64,000 nucleotides of DNA from Hyphomicrobiales bacterium (GCA_900473185.1 UCKU01000002.1:269524-333523); one strand, 5' to 3'. Shown: positions 8,911-21,856, numbered from the stretch's first letter. A program made the numbers and translations. The notes: generated from the letters alone by a model not told the origin.

Positions 8911-9479
8911 TGGCGAAGGACCGCAAGCTCAGCTCAGACGAGAGAATCCTCTGGGGCAGGGTTGCCCGCAGTACCCGGCCCATGCCCGGCAAGACGGATG
9001 AACTGACTGCGCTCGACGCCTTCCTGGCGGAGGCCGAAGCGGCTGCCGAACAGGAAAAGGCGGAAAAGCAGAAGGCGGCCACACCGCTTCCACAGCAACC
9101 GGTAGCTCAGACGCCCGTAAAACAGCCCTCGGGCGTCCACTATCCGCTGGAGCGACCGGTCAAGCGCAAGATCGCCAAAGGCAAGCTGGCGCTGGAAGCA
9201 CGGATTGATCTTCACGGCATGGTCCAGAGCGAAGCGCATTCCTTCCTGCTCGATTTCCTGATCCGCGCGCATGAAAGCGGCATGCGGCACGTCCTCGTGA
9301 TCACGGGCAAGGGCAGCTCCATGGGCAGCGAAGGCGCCTTGAAGCGCGCAGTGCCGCACTGGTTCTCCAAGCCGGAATTCCGTTTTCTAATTTCGTCCTA
9401 TGAACCGGCGGCCCAACATCATGGCGGCGCGGGCGCCCTCTATATCCGCCTCTCGCGGCGGGCCGGGGAAACATCGTGA
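8910..9479 (+). CDS. Smr-domain protein
   Basis: The 189-residue protein has a variable, alanine/glutamate-rich N-terminal half and a C-terminal Smr (MutS2-related) domain from about residue 99, with the LDLHG-like IDLHGM motif and the TGKGSSMGSEGALKRAVPHW segment equivalent to TGxG. Smr domains nick or bind DNA or RNA; in bacteria some act in ribosome rescue. Its ATG overlaps the mltA stop (TGATG), and its end overlaps the next gene. Confidence 0.85.
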   Translation: MAKDRKLSSDERILWGRVARSTRPMPGKTDELTALDAFLAEAEAAAEQEKAEKQKAATPLPQQPVAQTPVKQPSGVHYPLERPVKRKIAKGKLALEARIDLHGMVQSEAHSFLLDFLIRAHESGMRHVLVITGKGSSMGSEGALKRAVPHWFSKPEFRFLISSYEPAAQHHGGAGALYIRLSRRAGETS

Positions 9480-9853
9480 CGCCGTTTGCAGAAGCAGTTC
9501 GCAGGCTGCGTGCCCGCAAGGGCGTGACGCAGAAACAGATGGCGGCGGCGCTCAATGTTTCGCCTGCCTATCTCTCGGCGCTTGAGCATGGAAAGCGCGG
9601 CGTGCCGAGCTTCGATCTGCTGCAGCGCATCGCCGGCTACTTCAACATCATCTGGGACGAGGCCGAAGAGCTCTTCCTCGTTGCCGGCTCTTCCGATCCG
9701 CGCGTGGTCGTCGATACCTCGGGCCTGCCGCCCGAATATACCGAATTTGCCAATCGACTGGCCAAGCGAATTCGCAGCCTTGACAGCGCCAATATCGCCC
9801 GGTTATCGGCGCTTCTTGAAAATGACGGCAAAGGGGACGGAAAAGCGTCATAA
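9476..9853 (+). CDS. XRE-family helix-turn-helix regulator
   Basis: The 125-residue protein has an HTH_3/XRE domain at about residues 5-60: VRRLRARKGVTQKQMAAALN, then VSPAYLSALEHGKRG as the recognition-helix region. A short C-terminal helical part has no known ligand domain. The start is GTG overlapping the smr stop (GTGA). Co-expression with smr and mltA is likely. The target is not known. Confidence 0.85.
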   Translation: MTPFAEAVRRLRARKGVTQKQMAAALNVSPAYLSALEHGKRGVPSFDLLQRIAGYFNIIWDEAEELFLVAGSSDPRVVVDTSGLPPEYTEFANRLAKRIRSLDSANIARLSALLENDGKGDGKAS

Positions 9854-9888
9854 TCCCCTGATTTATGCCTTGTTTTAGGGCCTTGCCA

Positions 9889-9917
9889 TTGGGAACTCGC
9901 TGCAAAAAACCTATATT
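9889..9917 (+). promoter_or_regulatory. Candidate sigma-70-type promoter of gyrB
   Basis: TTGGGA (9889-9894) and TATATT (9912-9917) are separated by 17 bases, about 70 bases before the gyrB ATG. This is a visual match only. Confidence 0.35.
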
Positions 9918-9938
9918 CGACATTGAAAAAGCCGGTGA

Positions 9939-12422
<2,484 letters not shown>

Positions 12423-12440
12423 CCAAACATCAGTCGCGAA

Positions 12441-12478
12441 AAGCCCCGCAGCCATCTGGCTTGCGGGGCTTTTTATTT
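12441..12478. terminator. Terminator between gyrB and the convergent nitroreductase gene
   Basis: Stem AAGCCCCGCA (12441-12450) with TGCGGGGCTT (12462-12471), an inner GCC/GGC, and a T-rich tail to 12478. The A-rich left flank allows function on the minus strand as well. Confidence 0.8.
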
Positions 12479-12483
12479 TGCGA

Positions 12484-13080
12484 TCAATCGTTGCCGATGA
12501 AATGGCCGTTGAAGGCGACCTCCGAGAGTGGCTTGCGCTGGCTCGGGAATTCGCGCTCTCGGTTGCGCTCGGAAAGGATGCTCTTGTCGGCGATGCGGCC
12601 GATGGCAATGCCGGCTTCGACGCGGTAACCATCGGGGACTTCAAGCTTTTCCTTGATCTCGTCATGCTTGATGCCGCCCATGCCATGGGCATAGAAGCCG
12701 GAAATGCGGGCCTGCATGGCAAGATGGCCCCAGGCTGTGCCGGCATCGAAAGAGTGCGTATAGCTTGACCGGCCCTCGCTGCGAGCGCCGTTGAAGCTGC
12801 GCGACACCACGAAGATCAGCGCTGAGGCGTTCTTCGCCCATTCCTGATTGGCTTCGACAAGCAGGCTCACGAATTCTTCCCAGTGCTCTGAGCCTTTTAA
12901 GGCGTAGAGGAACCGCCAAGGCTGCATATTTGCGGAGGACGGCGCCCAGTGTGCGGCGTCGAGAAGCGTCAGAAGCTGCGCTTCCTCGATAATCTCGCCG
13001 GTAAAGGCACGAGGCGACCACCGGTCGAGAAACATCGGATCGATTGGATATTCGGATTCGCGGCTATTGGCTTTCGTCAT
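12484..13080 (-). CDS. Nitroreductase-family oxidoreductase
   Basis: The 198-residue protein belongs to the FMN-dependent nitroreductase superfamily. The N-terminal RWSPRAFTGE binds the FMN phosphate. APSSANMQPWRFLYA and the GTAWGHLAMQARISGFYAHGMGGI segment are typical of the YdjA/malonic-semialdehyde-reductase-like group. Physiological substrate unknown; quinones or nitroaromatics are usual in vitro. It is divergent from the glutathionyl-hydroquinone reductase, so a shared detoxification role is possible but not shown. Confidence 0.85.
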   Translation of the reverse strand: MTKANSRESEYPIDPMFLDRWSPRAFTGEIIEEAQLLTLLDAAHWAPSSANMQPWRFLYALKGSEHWEEFVSLLVEANQEWAKNASALIFVVSRSFNGARSEGRSSYTHSFDAGTAWGHLAMQARISGFYAHGMGGIKHDEIKEKLEVPDGYRVEAGIAIGRIADKSILSERNREREFPSQRKPLSEVAFNGHFIGND

Positions 13081-13275
13081 GCTGGCTTCCCGGAAGTTGA
13101 CGATGGATGGGGGATTCCATTGCGGAGATCATTTAAGTGATATTTCCGTGTTCTCTCGCTTGGCAAGCACAGTTTGGTCGCAGCCAGTGCACAATCTGTT
13201 TCCAGAAACTGGCCTTACGCGCGCGAGGAACTCTCTGTAAAGCAGCGTCAATTCCGGTCGATGAGGAGATGCGGC

Positions 13276-14229
13276 GTGCTGGTGAATGGGAAATGGACCG
13301 AGGACTGGCAGCCGGTCCAGGCGAAGGATGAGAAGGGTGGTTTCGTCCGCCAGATATCGAGCTTCCGCAACTGGGTGACACCTGACGGCAGTGCAGGCCC
13401 GACCGGCGAGGGCGGTTTTGCTGCCGAGGTAGGGCGTTACCATCTCTATGTCGCCTATATCTGCCCCTGGGCCTCTCGCACGCTGATGGGCCGCAAGCTA
13501 AAGGGACTTGAGAACATCATCTCGGTTTCGATCGTCGAACCGGCGCTCAGCAAACAGGGCTGGCGTTTTGGCGATTATCCCGGCGCGACTGCGGACGTGC
13601 TAAACGGTGTCACCTACATGCACGAGATCTATACAAAGGCGGATCCCAATTTCACCGGGCGAGCAACGGTCCCCGTCCTATGGGACAAGAAACGTGCAAC
13701 GATCGTCAACAATGAATCCTCCGACATTCTGCGCATGCTGAACAGCGGCTTTGGCGATCTCGCCCGCGGCGATATCGATCTCTATCCGGTCGCCCGGCGA
13801 AACGAAATCGACGCTTTCAACAACCGTATCTATCCGTCACTGAACAACGGTGTTTACCGCACCGGCTTTGCGACGACCCAGATCGCCTATGAGGAGGCTT
13901 TTGCCGAGGTTTTCGCTTGCCTCGACTGGATCGAACCTCAGCTTGAAGGGCGCAGCTTCTTGTTTGCCGACCATCCGACGGAAGCCGATATCCGCCTGTT
14001 CGTCACGTTGGCGCGTTTCGATGTCGCCTATCACGGTCTCTTCAAATGCAATCTGCGGCGACTTTCCGATTACGCCAACCTCAGGGCTTTCTGCCGCCGG
14101 ATGCTGGAATGGCCCGGTATCGCCGAGACGGTGAATTTCGATCATATCAAGCGTGGCTATTATTCGATCGAGAGCCTCAACCCGACACGCATCGTCCCGG
14201 TTGGTCCATCACTGGCGGAAATTTTCTAA
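13276..14229 (+). CDS. Glutathionyl-hydroquinone reductase (Xi-class GST)
   Basis: The product of about 317 residues belongs to the YqjG/PcpF/ECM4 family that reduces glutathionyl-hydroquinones with glutathione. Visible features are GKWTEDWQ, FRNWVTPDGSAGPTGEGGF, the catalytic CPWA motif with C63, RATVPVLWDKK, NNESSDILRM and ETVNFDHIKRGYY. The GTG at 13276 is preferred because GAGGAG lies 7-8 bases upstream. An ATG at 13261 (five codons earlier) is possible, and the frame is open back to 13174. Length fits the family (about 320-330). Confidence 0.85.
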   Translation: MLVNGKWTEDWQPVQAKDEKGGFVRQISSFRNWVTPDGSAGPTGEGGFAAEVGRYHLYVAYICPWASRTLMGRKLKGLENIISVSIVEPALSKQGWRFGDYPGATADVLNGVTYMHEIYTKADPNFTGRATVPVLWDKKRATIVNNESSDILRMLNSGFGDLARGDIDLYPVARRNEIDAFNNRIYPSLNNGVYRTGFATTQIAYEEAFAEVFACLDWIEPQLEGRSFLFADHPTEADIRLFVTLARFDVAYHGLFKCNLRRLSDYANLRAFCRRMLEWPGIAETVNFDHIKRGYYSIESLNPTRIVPVGPSLAEIF

Positions 14230-14253
14230 GCAGGCGTACCGCTTCCGTGGCAA

Positions 14254-14264
14254 GTCATAATGAC
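14254..14264. promoter_or_regulatory. Short palindrome before the FAH-family gene
   Basis: GTCAT-A-ATGAC, a perfect 11-base palindrome, is followed at 14271-14279 by GAATAATTC. Together they lie about 50-70 bases before the next start. Possible operator; regulator unknown. Confidence 0.25.
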
Positions 14265-14321
14265 ACCGATGAATAATTCGTTCATAGGTGGCGCATCTAC
14301 TTTCCATTGAGGAGGACATTC

Positions 14322-15164
14322 ATGAAGCTGATGCGCGTTGGAGAAGCGGGCCGCGAAAAGCCGGCCCTGCTCGATGCCGATGGCAAGATCCGTGATCTTT
14401 CCGCTCACGTGGCCGATATCGGCGGCGAGGCGATCACGCCGGCAGGTCTTGCGAAAATCGCGGCCCTTGACCCTAAGAGCCTGCCGGAACTGGCGCCTGG
14501 CCGCATCGGCGCTTGTGTTGCCGGCACCGGAAAATTCATCTGCATCGGCCTGAACTACTCCGACCATGCGGCCGAAACCGGCGCAACCGTGCCGCCCGAA
14601 CCCGTTATCTTCATGAAGGCGACTTCGGCGATCGTTGGTCCCAACGACAATGTGCTGATCCCGCGCGGTTCTGAAAAGACCGACTGGGAAGTCGAACTTG
14701 GCGTGGTTATCGGCAAAACCGCGAAATACGTGAGCGAGGCCGAAGCGCTGGATTACGTTGCTGGCTACTGCGTTTCCGACGATGTCTCCGAGCGCGCTTT
14801 CCAGACCGAGCGCTCTGGTCAGTGGACCAAGGGTAAATCCTGCGACACCTTCGGGCCGATCGGTCCCTGGCTCGTCACCAAAGACGAAGTTGCCGATCCG
14901 CAGAACCTCGGCATGTGGCTCAAAGTCAACGGCCAGACGATGCAGAACGGTTCCACGAAAACCATGGTTTATGGCGTGGCTTTCGTCGTGTCCTATCTCA
15001 GCCAGTTCATGTCCCTGCATCCGGGCGACGTTATCTCGACGGGCACGCCTCCGGGTGTCGGCATGGGCATGAAGCCGCCGCGTTACCTGAAGGACGGCGA
15101 CGTCGTTGAACTCGGTATCGAAGGTCTCGGCACCCAGAAGCAGCGCTTCGTAGCAGACCGTTAA
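14322..15164 (+). CDS. Fumarylacetoacetate hydrolase family protein
   Basis: The 280-residue protein has the FAH fold of metal-dependent C-C hydrolases and decarboxylases acting on dioxo-acids (fumarylpyruvate, 2-oxo-hept-3-ene-dioate and similar). The catalytic region includes FICIGLNYSDHAAETG, PVIFMKATSAIVGPND and the metal ligand cluster DWEVELGVVIG, then SDDVSERAFQ, and ISTGTPPGVGMGMKPP near the end. A strong GAGGAGG precedes the ATG at 14322 by seven bases. Exact substrate is not predictable; ureidoglycolate lyase is a common but unsafe label. Confidence 0.85.
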   Translation: MKLMRVGEAGREKPALLDADGKIRDLSAHVADIGGEAITPAGLAKIAALDPKSLPELAPGRIGACVAGTGKFICIGLNYSDHAAETGATVPPEPVIFMKATSAIVGPNDNVLIPRGSEKTDWEVELGVVIGKTAKYVSEAEALDYVAGYCVSDDVSERAFQTERSGQWTKGKSCDTFGPIGPWLVTKDEVADPQNLGMWLKVNGQTMQNGSTKTMVYGVAFVVSYLSQFMSLHPGDVISTGTPPGVGMGMKPPRYLKDGDVVELGIEGLGTQKQRFVADR

Positions 15165-15206
15165 CGACTTTTCTTGCTGAAAAGCTTAAACTTTATGCGC
15201 CAAGAT

Positions 15207-15240
15207 AATGCCGGAGATCAATTTTCCGGCATTTTTCTTT
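15207..15240 (+). terminator. Rho-independent terminator after the FAH-family gene
   Basis: Stem AATGCCGGA (15207-15215) with TCCGGCATT (15225-15233), loop of nine, then TTTTTC-TTT. Confidence 0.75.
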
Positions 15241-15255
15241 CAAACTGTAATGTTA

Positions 15256-15270
15256 TGTTGCTGTGCAACA
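15256..15270. promoter_or_regulatory. Inverted repeat in the phaZ promoter region
   Basis: Perfect arms TGTTGC (15256-15261) and GCAACA (15265-15270) around TGT, about 100 bases before phaZ. The TGC/GCA core is reminiscent of PhaR-type sites that control PHB genes in alphaproteobacteria, but that link is an inference. Confidence 0.45.
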
Positions 15271-15371
15271 AAAACCTGTTAGCCTACGTTGATGTGCCAG
15301 CGTTAACGGAAAGAGTCCGACGCCCTTCAATTGGCGTCGTCTTTACCGGATAGAGAAAGGTGGCGCCCTCC

Positions 15372-16646
15372 ATGTTCTACCAGCTTTATGAATTGAACCA
15401 TGCAGCGTTGGCTCCCTTCCGCGCTGCAGCAGATATTATGCGTTTTGCCTATTCCAATCCGCTGAACCCCTTCTCACAGACCCCGCTAGGGCGCACCATT
15501 TCGGCCAGTCTCGAAATGTTCGAGCGCACGACGCGCCGTTACGGCAAGCCGGAATTCGGGCTCGATGAAACCGTCATCGGCGGCAAGAAGGTTTCTGTGC
15601 GCGAGGAAGTCGTCTGGGAGCGCTCCTTCTGTAATCTCCTGCATTTCTCTCGCGATGTTCCGGCCGGCCATAGCGGCGACCCGCGCATCCTCATCGTCGC
15701 GCCGATGTCCGGCCATTATGCGACGTTGCTGCGTGGCACCGTCGAGGCCCTTCTGCCCAGCGCCGATATCTACATCACGGACTGGATCGATGCGCGCATG
15801 GTGCCGATGACCGAAGGCACCTTCGACCTTTCCGATTATATCGACTACGTCATCGAGATGCTGCATTTCCTCGGCCATGACACCCATGTTGTCGCCGTCT
15901 GTCAGCCCTCCGTGCCGGTGTTGGCCGCTGCCGCAATCATGGAAGAGGCCAAGGATCCGCTCGCTCCGTCGTCCATGACGCTGATGGGCGGTCCGATCGA
16001 TACCCGTATCAATCCGACGGCTGTCAACAAGCTTGCCAAGGAGCGCCCGCTCGAATGGTTTGCTGATAACGTCGTCATGAACGTGCCCTGGCCGCAGCCC
16101 GGCTTCATGCGCCCCGTCTATCCGGGCTTCCTGCAGCTTTCGGGCTTCATGTCGATGAACCTCGACCGGCACCTGATCGCCCACAAAGAATTCTTCATGC
16201 ATCTGGTGAAGAACGACGGCGAACCGGAAAAGCATCGCGATTTCTACGACGAATATCTTGCTGTCATGGACCTCACCGCGGAATTTTACCTGCAGACCGT
16301 CGAGCAGGTCTTCATGAAGCATGCGCTGCCGAAAGGCGAGTTGATGCATCGCGGCAAGCGCGTTGATCCCTCGGCCATCCGCAACGTGGCTTTGCTGACC
16401 GTAGAAGGCGAGAACGACGATATCTCCGGTGTCGGCCAGACGCATGCAGCCCAGACCATCTGCGTAAACATCCCTGAGCACATGCGCATGCATTACCTCC
16501 AGCCGGATGTCGGCCACTATGGCGTCTTCAACGGTTCCCGCTTCCGCCGCGAGATTGCGCCCCGCATCATCAGCTTCACGCGCCAGCATTCCCGCGCCAA
16601 GAAGCCGCCGGTCCAGCGCGTCATCAAGGGCGGCAAATCGGCGTGA
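15372..16646 (+). CDS. phaZ: Intracellular polyhydroxyalkanoate depolymerase
   Basis: The 424-residue intracellular PHB depolymerase releases 3-hydroxybutyrate from native storage granules. It shows the family opening FYQLYELNHAALAPFR, the alpha/beta-hydrolase nucleophile in VCQPSVP (C177, a cysteine rather than serine, as in the Ralstonia PhaZa1 type), VEGENDDISG for the acid and VGHYGVFNG for the histidine. No signal peptide, which fits granule action in the cytoplasm. The ATG at 15372 matches family N-termini. A GTG four codons earlier sits too close to the AAAGG site. Confidence 0.92.
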   Translation: MFYQLYELNHAALAPFRAAADIMRFAYSNPLNPFSQTPLGRTISASLEMFERTTRRYGKPEFGLDETVIGGKKVSVREEVVWERSFCNLLHFSRDVPAGHSGDPRILIVAPMSGHYATLLRGTVEALLPSADIYITDWIDARMVPMTEGTFDLSDYIDYVIEMLHFLGHDTHVVAVCQPSVPVLAAAAIMEEAKDPLAPSSMTLMGGPIDTRINPTAVNKLAKERPLEWFADNVVMNVPWPQPGFMRPVYPGFLQLSGFMSMNLDRHLIAHKEFFMHLVKNDGEPEKHRDFYDEYLAVMDLTAEFYLQTVEQVFMKHALPKGELMHRGKRVDPSAIRNVALLTVEGENDDISGVGQTHAAQTICVNIPEHMRMHYLQPDVGHYGVFNGSRFRREIAPRIISFTRQHSRAKKPPVQRVIKGGKSA

Positions 16647-16744
16647 GTTAGAAAACGCTGATTTAATACCATCGATTCAAGGCCTTGTTCGATTTAACCT
16701 GAAATCGTCTTGAAGGCCGGTTCCGCGGTAACCATCTGTTTTTT

Positions 16745-16771
16745 CAGCACTCGGCATCCTGTCGGGTGCTG
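16745..16771 (+). other. Leader hairpin before the DUF2852 gene
   Basis: CAGCACTCGGC (16745-16755) pairs with GTCGGGTGCTG (16761-16771), including two G-T pairs, loop ATCCT. There is no T-run, and it ends 19 bases before the start codon, so it is more likely an mRNA leader structure than a terminator. The rest of the phaZ-DUF2852 gap (16647-16790) shows nothing recognisable. Confidence 0.35.
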
Positions 16772-16790
16772 AACGCGAGGATACCGCACG

Positions 16791-17225
16791 ATGAACCAGT
16801 CAGCATTGCTTCGCCCGGATTGGACTCCGGCTACCGTTGCCTTGATGATCCTCGGCTTCATGGTTTTCTGGCCTCTGGGGCTGGCCATGCTTGCCTATAT
16901 CATCTTCGGCGAGCGGCTGCGTGGCTTCAAGCGTGACGTCAACCAGGCAACGGATGGCTTCTTTGCAGGCTGCCGCCGTTCGCACGGCCGTCACCGCCCG
17001 CATTTCTCGACGGGCAACGTCGCTTTCGACGATTGGCGCAAGGCCGAGCTCGATCGCATCGAGGAGGAGCGCCGCAAGCTCGATGAAATGCGTGAGGAAT
17101 TCGATTCCTACCTGCGCGAGCTTCGCCGCGCCAAGGACCAGGAAGAATTCGACCGCTTCATGCGCGAACGCAAGAACGCCAGACGCGACGACAATGGTCC
17201 GGTCGCCGAATACCAGACGCCGTAA
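16791..17225 (+). CDS. DUF2852 membrane protein
   Basis: The 144-residue protein has a single clear membrane segment at about 15-41 (TVALMILGFMVFWPLGLAMLAYIIF), followed by a basic, then strongly charged, coiled-coil-like tail at about 85-130 (EEERRKLDEMREEFDSYLRELRRAKDQEEFDRF). This layout is that of DUF2852, a family known from alphaproteobacteria with no assigned function. GAGG precedes the ATG by about 10 bases. Topology suggests a small inner-membrane anchor with a cytoplasmic helical tail. Confidence 0.8.
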   Translation: MNQSALLRPDWTPATVALMILGFMVFWPLGLAMLAYIIFGERLRGFKRDVNQATDGFFAGCRRSHGRHRPHFSTGNVAFDDWRKAELDRIEEERRKLDEMREEFDSYLRELRRAKDQEEFDRFMRERKNARRDDNGPVAEYQTP

Positions 17226-17249
17226 GGCATGATCACAGAGAATCTACGG

Positions 17250-17280
17250 CCGGCATCGCATCCGATGCCGGTTTTTCTTT
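17250..17280 (+). terminator. Rho-independent terminator after the DUF2852 gene
   Basis: CCGGCATCG (17250-17258) with CGATGCCGG (17263-17271), loop CATC, then TTTTTCTTT. Confidence 0.85.
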
Positions 17281-17315
17281 GCCCGGATTTCCCCCGAATC
17301 GTATAGAAAACCCCT

Positions 17316-18074
17316 ATGTTTCCGCTTCCGAAGATCCGCCGTACGACGAAAAAACCGTCGCCGCCCGAAAAGCGGACGTTGGATGTCGCCGGCCGTCTGA
17401 TGCCCTTGACGATCAAGCAGCATGATCGGGCAACCCGGATCACGCTTCGTATCGAGCCGGGCGGCCGGGCACTGAAGATGACGGTGCCGAAGGGGCTTGC
17501 TGCCCGCGAAGTCAACGCCTTCCTTGATCGGCATCAGGGCTGGCTGCTGACCAAGCTTGCGAAATTCTCGACAGATACGGGCCTGCGCGACGGCGGCGAA
17601 ATTCTCTTTCGCGGTGTCAGACATCGCATCGAGCATACAGGCAGCCTGCGTGGGCTGACTGAGGCTGTGGCGGTGGACGGCAAACCGGTTCTTCGCGTCA
17701 GCGGCATGCCGGAACATATCGGCCGGCGCATCGCGACCTTCCTCAAGAAGGAGGCGCGTAGCGATCTTGAGAGACTGTCGCGGCTGCATGCCGGTTCCAT
17801 CAAGGCGCCGATCCGGTCGATTTCGATGAAGGATACCCGTAGCCGCTGGGGTTCCTGCTCCTCGGAAGGAAATTTGAGCTTCTCCTGGCGCATCGTCATG
17901 GCGCCGCCTTCGGTGATCGATTATCTCGCCGCCCATGAGGTCGCGCATCTGAAGGAAATGAACCACGGTCCACACTTCTGGGCGCTCTGCAAGAAGCTCT
18001 GCCCGCACATGGAAGAGGCGAAGTCCTGGCTGAAGCGTCACGGCAGTCAGTTGCACGCCATAGAGTTCGATTAA
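17316..18074 (+). CDS. YgjP-like M48-type metallopeptidase domain protein
   Basis: The 252-residue product has the DUF45/YgjP (SprT-like) zinc-protease fold. HEVAHLKEMNHGPHFW near residue 207 gives two zinc histidines and the catalytic glutamate plus the downstream NHGPxFW histidine. TRSRWGSCSSEGNLSFSWRI just before it is the other family signature. No signal peptide, so cytoplasmic. Cellular substrate unknown. Confidence 0.85.
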   Translation: MFPLPKIRRTTKKPSPPEKRTLDVAGRLMPLTIKQHDRATRITLRIEPGGRALKMTVPKGLAAREVNAFLDRHQGWLLTKLAKFSTDTGLRDGGEILFRGVRHRIEHTGSLRGLTEAVAVDGKPVLRVSGMPEHIGRRIATFLKKEARSDLERLSRLHAGSIKAPIRSISMKDTRSRWGSCSSEGNLSFSWRIVMAPPSVIDYLAAHEVAHLKEMNHGPHFWALCKKLCPHMEEAKSWLKRHGSQLHAIEFD

Positions 18075-18146
18075 GCGCCCCCGTTAAATGCGGCCGCCAT
18101 TGCAAATTGGCTCGACTCTTCGCCCGTTTCGTGTCACTTCGCTGCC

Positions 18147-18815
18147 ATGAGACCGGATATCAAGATCTGCGGTTTGAAGACGCCTGAGACTGTCGAGCGC
18201 GCATTGAAGCGCGGAGCGACGCATATCGGCTTCAATTTTTTCCAGAAAAGCCCGCGTTACGTCGAGCCGGACATTGCCGGCAAGCTCGCGGAACCTGCGC
18301 GCGGCAAGGCTAAGATCGTCGCTGTCGTGGTCGATCCGAGCAATGATGATCTTGATGAAATCGTTGCACTTTTGCGCCCGGATATGCTGCAGCTCCACGG
18401 CAGCGAAAGCCCCGAGCGCGTGCTGACCATCAAGGCGATGTATGGCATCCCCGTGATCAAGGCGTTGTCGGTCCGCAGCACCGACGACCTGAAGAGGGTA
18501 GAGGCCTATATTGGCATCGCCGACCGCTTCCTCTTCGATGCCAAGCCGCCAAAAGGATCTGAACTACCGGGTGGCAATGGCGTTTCCTTTGATTGGGGTC
18601 TGCTCACCTGGCTTGACGGCAATGTCGACTACATGCTTTCCGGTGGGCTCAACAAGGCCAATGTCGGGCAGGCGCTTGCAATGACGAAGGCACCAGGTGT
18701 CGATACAGCCTCTGGTGTTGAGAGTGCGCCTGGCGAGAAGAGCCTGGACATGATCGATGAATTTTTCGATGCGGTTGAACAGGCATGCCTGCCTGAAACG
18801 ACCTCAGGGAGTTGA
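18147..18815 (+). CDS. trpF: Phosphoribosylanthranilate isomerase
   Basis: TrpF converts N-(5'-phosphoribosyl)anthranilate to CdRP in tryptophan synthesis. The 222-residue TIM barrel begins [11 protein letters not shown], with the catalytic cysteine in the KICG motif. It includes QLHGSESPE, the catalytic-aspartate segment FLFDAKPP, and [11 protein letters not shown] plus [10 protein letters not shown] for phosphate binding. It leads the trpF-trpB-trpA-accD-folC run. Four bases separate it from trpB. Confidence 0.95.
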   Translation: MRPDIKICGLKTPETVERALKRGATHIGFNFFQKSPRYVEPDIAGKLAEPARGKAKIVAVVVDPSNDDLDEIVALLRPDMLQLHGSESPERVLTIKAMYGIPVIKALSVRSTDDLKRVEAYIGIADRFLFDAKPPKGSELPGGNGVSFDWGLLTWLDGNVDYMLSGGLNKANVGQALAMTKAPGVDTASGVESAPGEKSLDMIDEFFDAVEQACLPETTSGS

Positions 18816-18817
18816 AA

Positions 18818-20038
<1,221 letters not shown>

Positions 20039-20044
20039 AGAAAC

Positions 20045-20884
20045 ATGACCGCACGTATGGACAAACGCTTCGCCGATCTGAAGGCGGAAGGCCGCCCGGC
20101 GCTCGTAACCTATTTCATGGGCGGCGATCCCGATTACGAGACCTCGCTCGGTATCATGAAGGCGCTGCCGGAAGCCGGCTCCGACGTCATCGAACTCGGC
20201 ATGCCCTTTTCCGATCCGATGGCCGATGGCCCGGCGATTCAGTTGGCCGGCCAGCGCGCCCTGAAGGGCGGTCAAACGCTGAAGAAGACGCTGCAGCTCG
20301 CTGCCGACTTCCGCAAGACCAACGATACGACGCCGATCGTCATGATGGGCTACTACAACCCGATCTATATCTACGGCGTCGAGAAATTCCTCGATGATGC
20401 GCTGGCATCCGGCATTGACGGGCTGATCATCGTCGACCTGCCGCCCGAAATGGATGACGAGCTCTGCATCCCGGCGCTGAAGAAGGGCATCAATTTCATT
20501 CGTCTGGCAACGCCGACGACGGACGAAAAGCGCCTGCCGACGGTGCTGAAGAACACGTCGGGCTTCGTCTATTATGTCTCCATGAACGGCATCACCGGTT
20601 CGGCTCTGCCGGATCCGTCGCTGATTTCGGGTGCGGTCAAGCGCATCAAGGACCATACCGATCTGCCCGTTTGCGTGGGCTTCGGCGTCAAGACGGCGGA
20701 GCACGCAAAGGTCATCGGTGCTTCGGCCGATGGTGTGGTTGTCGGTACCGCAATCGTCAATCAGGTAGCCAACACCCTGACGGCGGATGGAAAGGCGACG
20801 GCCGACACGGTTCAGGCCGTTGCGACACTCGTTCGCGGTCTTTCCACAGGAACGCGTTCGGCGCGCCTTGTTGCTGCCGAATAG
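20045..20884 (+). CDS. trpA: Tryptophan synthase alpha subunit
   Basis: TrpA cleaves indole-3-glycerol phosphate to indole and G3P. The 279-residue TIM barrel shows the catalytic glutamate in [15 protein letters not shown], the catalytic aspartate in [22 protein letters not shown] and [11 protein letters not shown]. It starts six bases after trpB and is followed by accD in the same direction. Confidence 0.96.
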   Translation: MTARMDKRFADLKAEGRPALVTYFMGGDPDYETSLGIMKALPEAGSDVIELGMPFSDPMADGPAIQLAGQRALKGGQTLKKTLQLAADFRKTNDTTPIVMMGYYNPIYIYGVEKFLDDALASGIDGLIIVDLPPEMDDELCIPALKKGINFIRLATPTTDEKRLPTVLKNTSGFVYYVSMNGITGSALPDPSLISGAVKRIKDHTDLPVCVGFGVKTAEHAKVIGASADGVVVGTAIVNQVANTLTADGKATADTVQAVATLVRGLSTGTRSARLVAAE

Positions 20885-20923
20885 TTTCCCCACATTGGCA
20901 CTAGTCAATCAGGAGTATTCGAG

Positions 20924-21826
20924 TTGAACTGGATCACTAACTACGTTCGCCCGCGGATCAATTCCATGCTGGGCCGTCGCGAAGTGCCGGAGAACCTCTG
21001 GATCAAGTGCCCGGAAACGGGCGAGATGGTCTTTCACAAGGACCTCGAAAGCAACAAGTGGGTCATTCCCGCTTCCGGCTACCACATGAAGATGCCGGCA
21101 AAGGCGCGCCTTGTCGACCTGTTCGACAAGGGCGAATACGAAGCTCTGCCGCAGCCAAAGGTCGCCCAGGATCCGCTGAAGTTCCGCGATTCCAAGAAAT
21201 ATAGCGACCGTCTGCGCGACAGCCGCCTCAAGACCGAGCAGGAAGATACGATCCTCGCCGGTCTCGGCAGCGTGAAAGGCTTGAAGCTCGTCGCGGTCGT
21301 TCATGAATTCAACTTCATCGGTGGTTCACTCGGCATGGCTGCCGGCGAAGCGATCGTCAAAGCCTTCGAACGCGCGATTGCGGAGAAGTGCCCGCTCGTC
21401 ATGTTCCCGGCTTCGGGTGGCGCGCGTATGCAGGAAGGCATTCTATCCTTGATGCAGCTGCCGCGCACGACGGTGGCCGTCGACATGCTCAAGGAAGCAG
21501 GCCAGCCCTACATCGTGGTTCTCACAAACCCAACCACCGGCGGCGTAACAGCATCCTACGCCATGCTTGGCGATATTCATCTGGCGGAACCAGGTGCCGA
21601 AATCGGCTTTGCCGGCAAGCGCGTCATCGAACAGACGCTGCGTGAGAAGCTCCCCGAGGGCTTCCAGACGTCGGAATATCTGCTGGAACACGGCGTGGTC
21701 GATATGGTCGTCAAGCGTCATGATATTCCGGAGACGCTGGCGCGTCTGTTGAAAATCCTGACCAAGAAGCCGGCTGCGGCAGCAAATGATGCCAATGGGG
21801 TGATTGCTCTGGCGGCGAGCGCCTGA
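20924..21826 (+). CDS. accD: Acetyl-CoA carboxylase carboxyltransferase beta subunit
   Basis: AccD with AccA transfers carboxyl from biotin to acetyl-CoA, making malonyl-CoA for fatty-acid synthesis. The 300-residue product aligns along its length with E. coli AccD ([54 protein letters not shown]). The start is TTG at 20924, eight bases after AGGAG. Odd point: at the N-terminal zinc ribbon only C29 remains; the positions of the other three E. coli cysteines are T32, I48 and S51, so zinc cannot be bound in the usual way. Confidence 0.95.
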   Translation: MNWITNYVRPRINSMLGRREVPENLWIKCPETGEMVFHKDLESNKWVIPASGYHMKMPAKARLVDLFDKGEYEALPQPKVAQDPLKFRDSKKYSDRLRDSRLKTEQEDTILAGLGSVKGLKLVAVVHEFNFIGGSLGMAAGEAIVKAFERAIAEKCPLVMFPASGGARMQEGILSLMQLPRTTVAVDMLKEAGQPYIVVLTNPTTGGVTASYAMLGDIHLAEPGAEIGFAGKRVIEQTLREKLPEGFQTSEYLLEHGVVDMVVKRHDIPETLARLLKILTKKPAAAANDANGVIALAASA

Positions 21827-21856
21827 GCAGCAGATCTCACAGAATAGGGCGGGCCG

